Assembly (NCBI GenBank): GCA_036873755.1
Contig: JAVTVY010025039.1
Location: forward strand, 1 to 64,000
Direction: 5' to 3'
DNA: 64,000 nucleotides
Origin: Hanleya hanleyi
Lineage: Eukaryota > Mollusca > Polyplacophora > Lepidopleurida > Hanleyidae
In this document: positions 63,275 to 64,000 of the stretch, one piece after another
How the letters are laid out: each line of letters starts with the position of its first letter
How positions within the stretch are numbered: position 1 is the first letter of the stretch
Position numbers and translations under genes: made by a program
Notes under the pieces: model-generated
What the model was told of the DNA's origin: nothing
Seen by the model: the letters and a program-made list of their open reading frames with translations, nothing else
Databases searched by the model: none

Positions 63275-64000
63275 TCCCCAGAAAGAAACGATATATTGTC
63301 TAATTAGCACTTTGATAATCGCATCTAAATTGCATCGATTCGCACCTCGTGGATACTTAATATATTGTCTATTTAGCGTAGATTTGCAGATTCAATTTCA
63401 CACGCCGGCTTCACAATATATTGTCTAAATAGCACTGTGACAATTGAATTTAAATTACACACATTCCCACGTCGCTCAGACTTAAATAAAAGTAGATTGG
63501 CATATCATTTCCATGTGATTTCTTTTAAGATTAATGACCGAGGCCAGCGGTATAGATGGCTCTAGCAACTTGTCATGATACTGTTAATATGCCTACTGCA
63601 GAAGTTGAAACATGCAGAAAATTTTATATCTTACTGTGTACATTATAATCATGGATGTTTGTAGTAAGCAGGATGTTTAAGACATAAAATTAACAGGCCT
63701 TCAACCAGTTTATTCTTATCTCTTTAATTCTCTCTTCATATGCGGATTAAGCTCTTAACTGGCCTGGGTTGCGGACCATAAAGAATAAAGCTAGTGTAAA
63801 ACAGATTTGCGAATCTACGCTAAATAGACAATATATTAACTCTCCCTGAAGTGCGAATCTATGCAATTTAGATGAGATTATCAAAGTGCTAGTTAGACAA
63901 TATATTGTCTTCTCTGCAGTCTCGCCGAGGTAAAACTGATTTGCGAATCTACGCTAAATAGAAAATATATTAACTCTCCATGAAGTGCGAATCTATACAA
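63275..64000. repeat. Inverted-repeat region with ATATATTGTCTA boxes, cut by the window edge
   Basis: ATATATTGTCTA(A/T)(T/A)TAGC occurs at about 63290, 63360 and 63416. Its complement GCTA..TAGACAATATAT occurs at about 63819, 63890 and, changed, 63950. Units are about 65-80 bp. A foldback element is likely and continues beyond 64000. Confidence 0.7.

Overview
The window looks like nuclear DNA of a repeat-rich animal, most likely a marine invertebrate. The evidence is short exons with GT-AG introns, minisatellites, MITE-like foldbacks, a Ty3/gypsy retrotransposon, a LINE and TATA-driven zinc-finger genes. No bacterial operons, rRNA genes or CRISPR arrays are visible. I cannot name the species from sequence alone.

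Only one convincing host gene is present. It is a cytochrome P450 of the CYP46A1 (cholesterol 24-hydroxylase) type on the minus strand. Nine consecutive internal exons can be read (61923-62000, 49568-49649, 48773-48846, 42847-42933, 42198-42336, 31353-31466, 30029-30185, 27465-27530, 23641-23713). Every junction agrees in phase and the reading frame is intact over about 290 residues, including the C-helix WxxxR motif and the I-helix AGQETT motif. The 3' exons (ExxR and the heme-binding Cys loop) and a conventional membrane-anchor exon are not in the window. A phase-compatible but unusual first exon lies at 62980-63080.

Region by region: 1-1.14 kb is a decayed C2H2 zinc-finger gene of a mobile family. 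2.4-10.4 kb is a nest of foldbacks and MITEs. 11.2-14.58 kb and 22.37-23.48 kb are two blocks of one 36-bp satellite, apparently split by a 7.8-kb element (14.59-22.37 kb) with inverted termini near 950 bp. That element carries inward TATA promoters, a zinc-finger plus P-loop ATPase remnant, a small TATA-driven reading frame, a broken zinc-finger gene and a roughly 810-bp sequence amplified about five times. 23.9-31 kb holds foldbacks (one with a tRNA-like core) and minisatellites inside P450 introns. 33.3-36.4 kb is a decayed Ty3/gypsy element split by a TTAA-flanked MITE. 39.8-41.9 kb is a tandem duplication carrying a tRNA-Arg-like SINE. 46.7-48.5 kb is a truncated LINE.

The 12.3-kb intron between the P450 exons at 49.6 and 61.9 kb is almost filled by a second mobile assembly (49.8-61.7 kb). 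It has mirror-image ends, a head-to-head pair of broken zinc-finger genes, two tandem apparently intact zinc-finger genes (328 and 307 codons) with matching TATA promoters, and several tandem-repeat blocks. The two large assemblies and the left-edge pseudogene share gene families, 3' untranslated sequence and degenerate TTAACGCC repeats, so they look like one family of large, virus-like DNA elements. I infer kinship with Polinton/Maverick-type elements but did not find a polymerase or an integrase for them.
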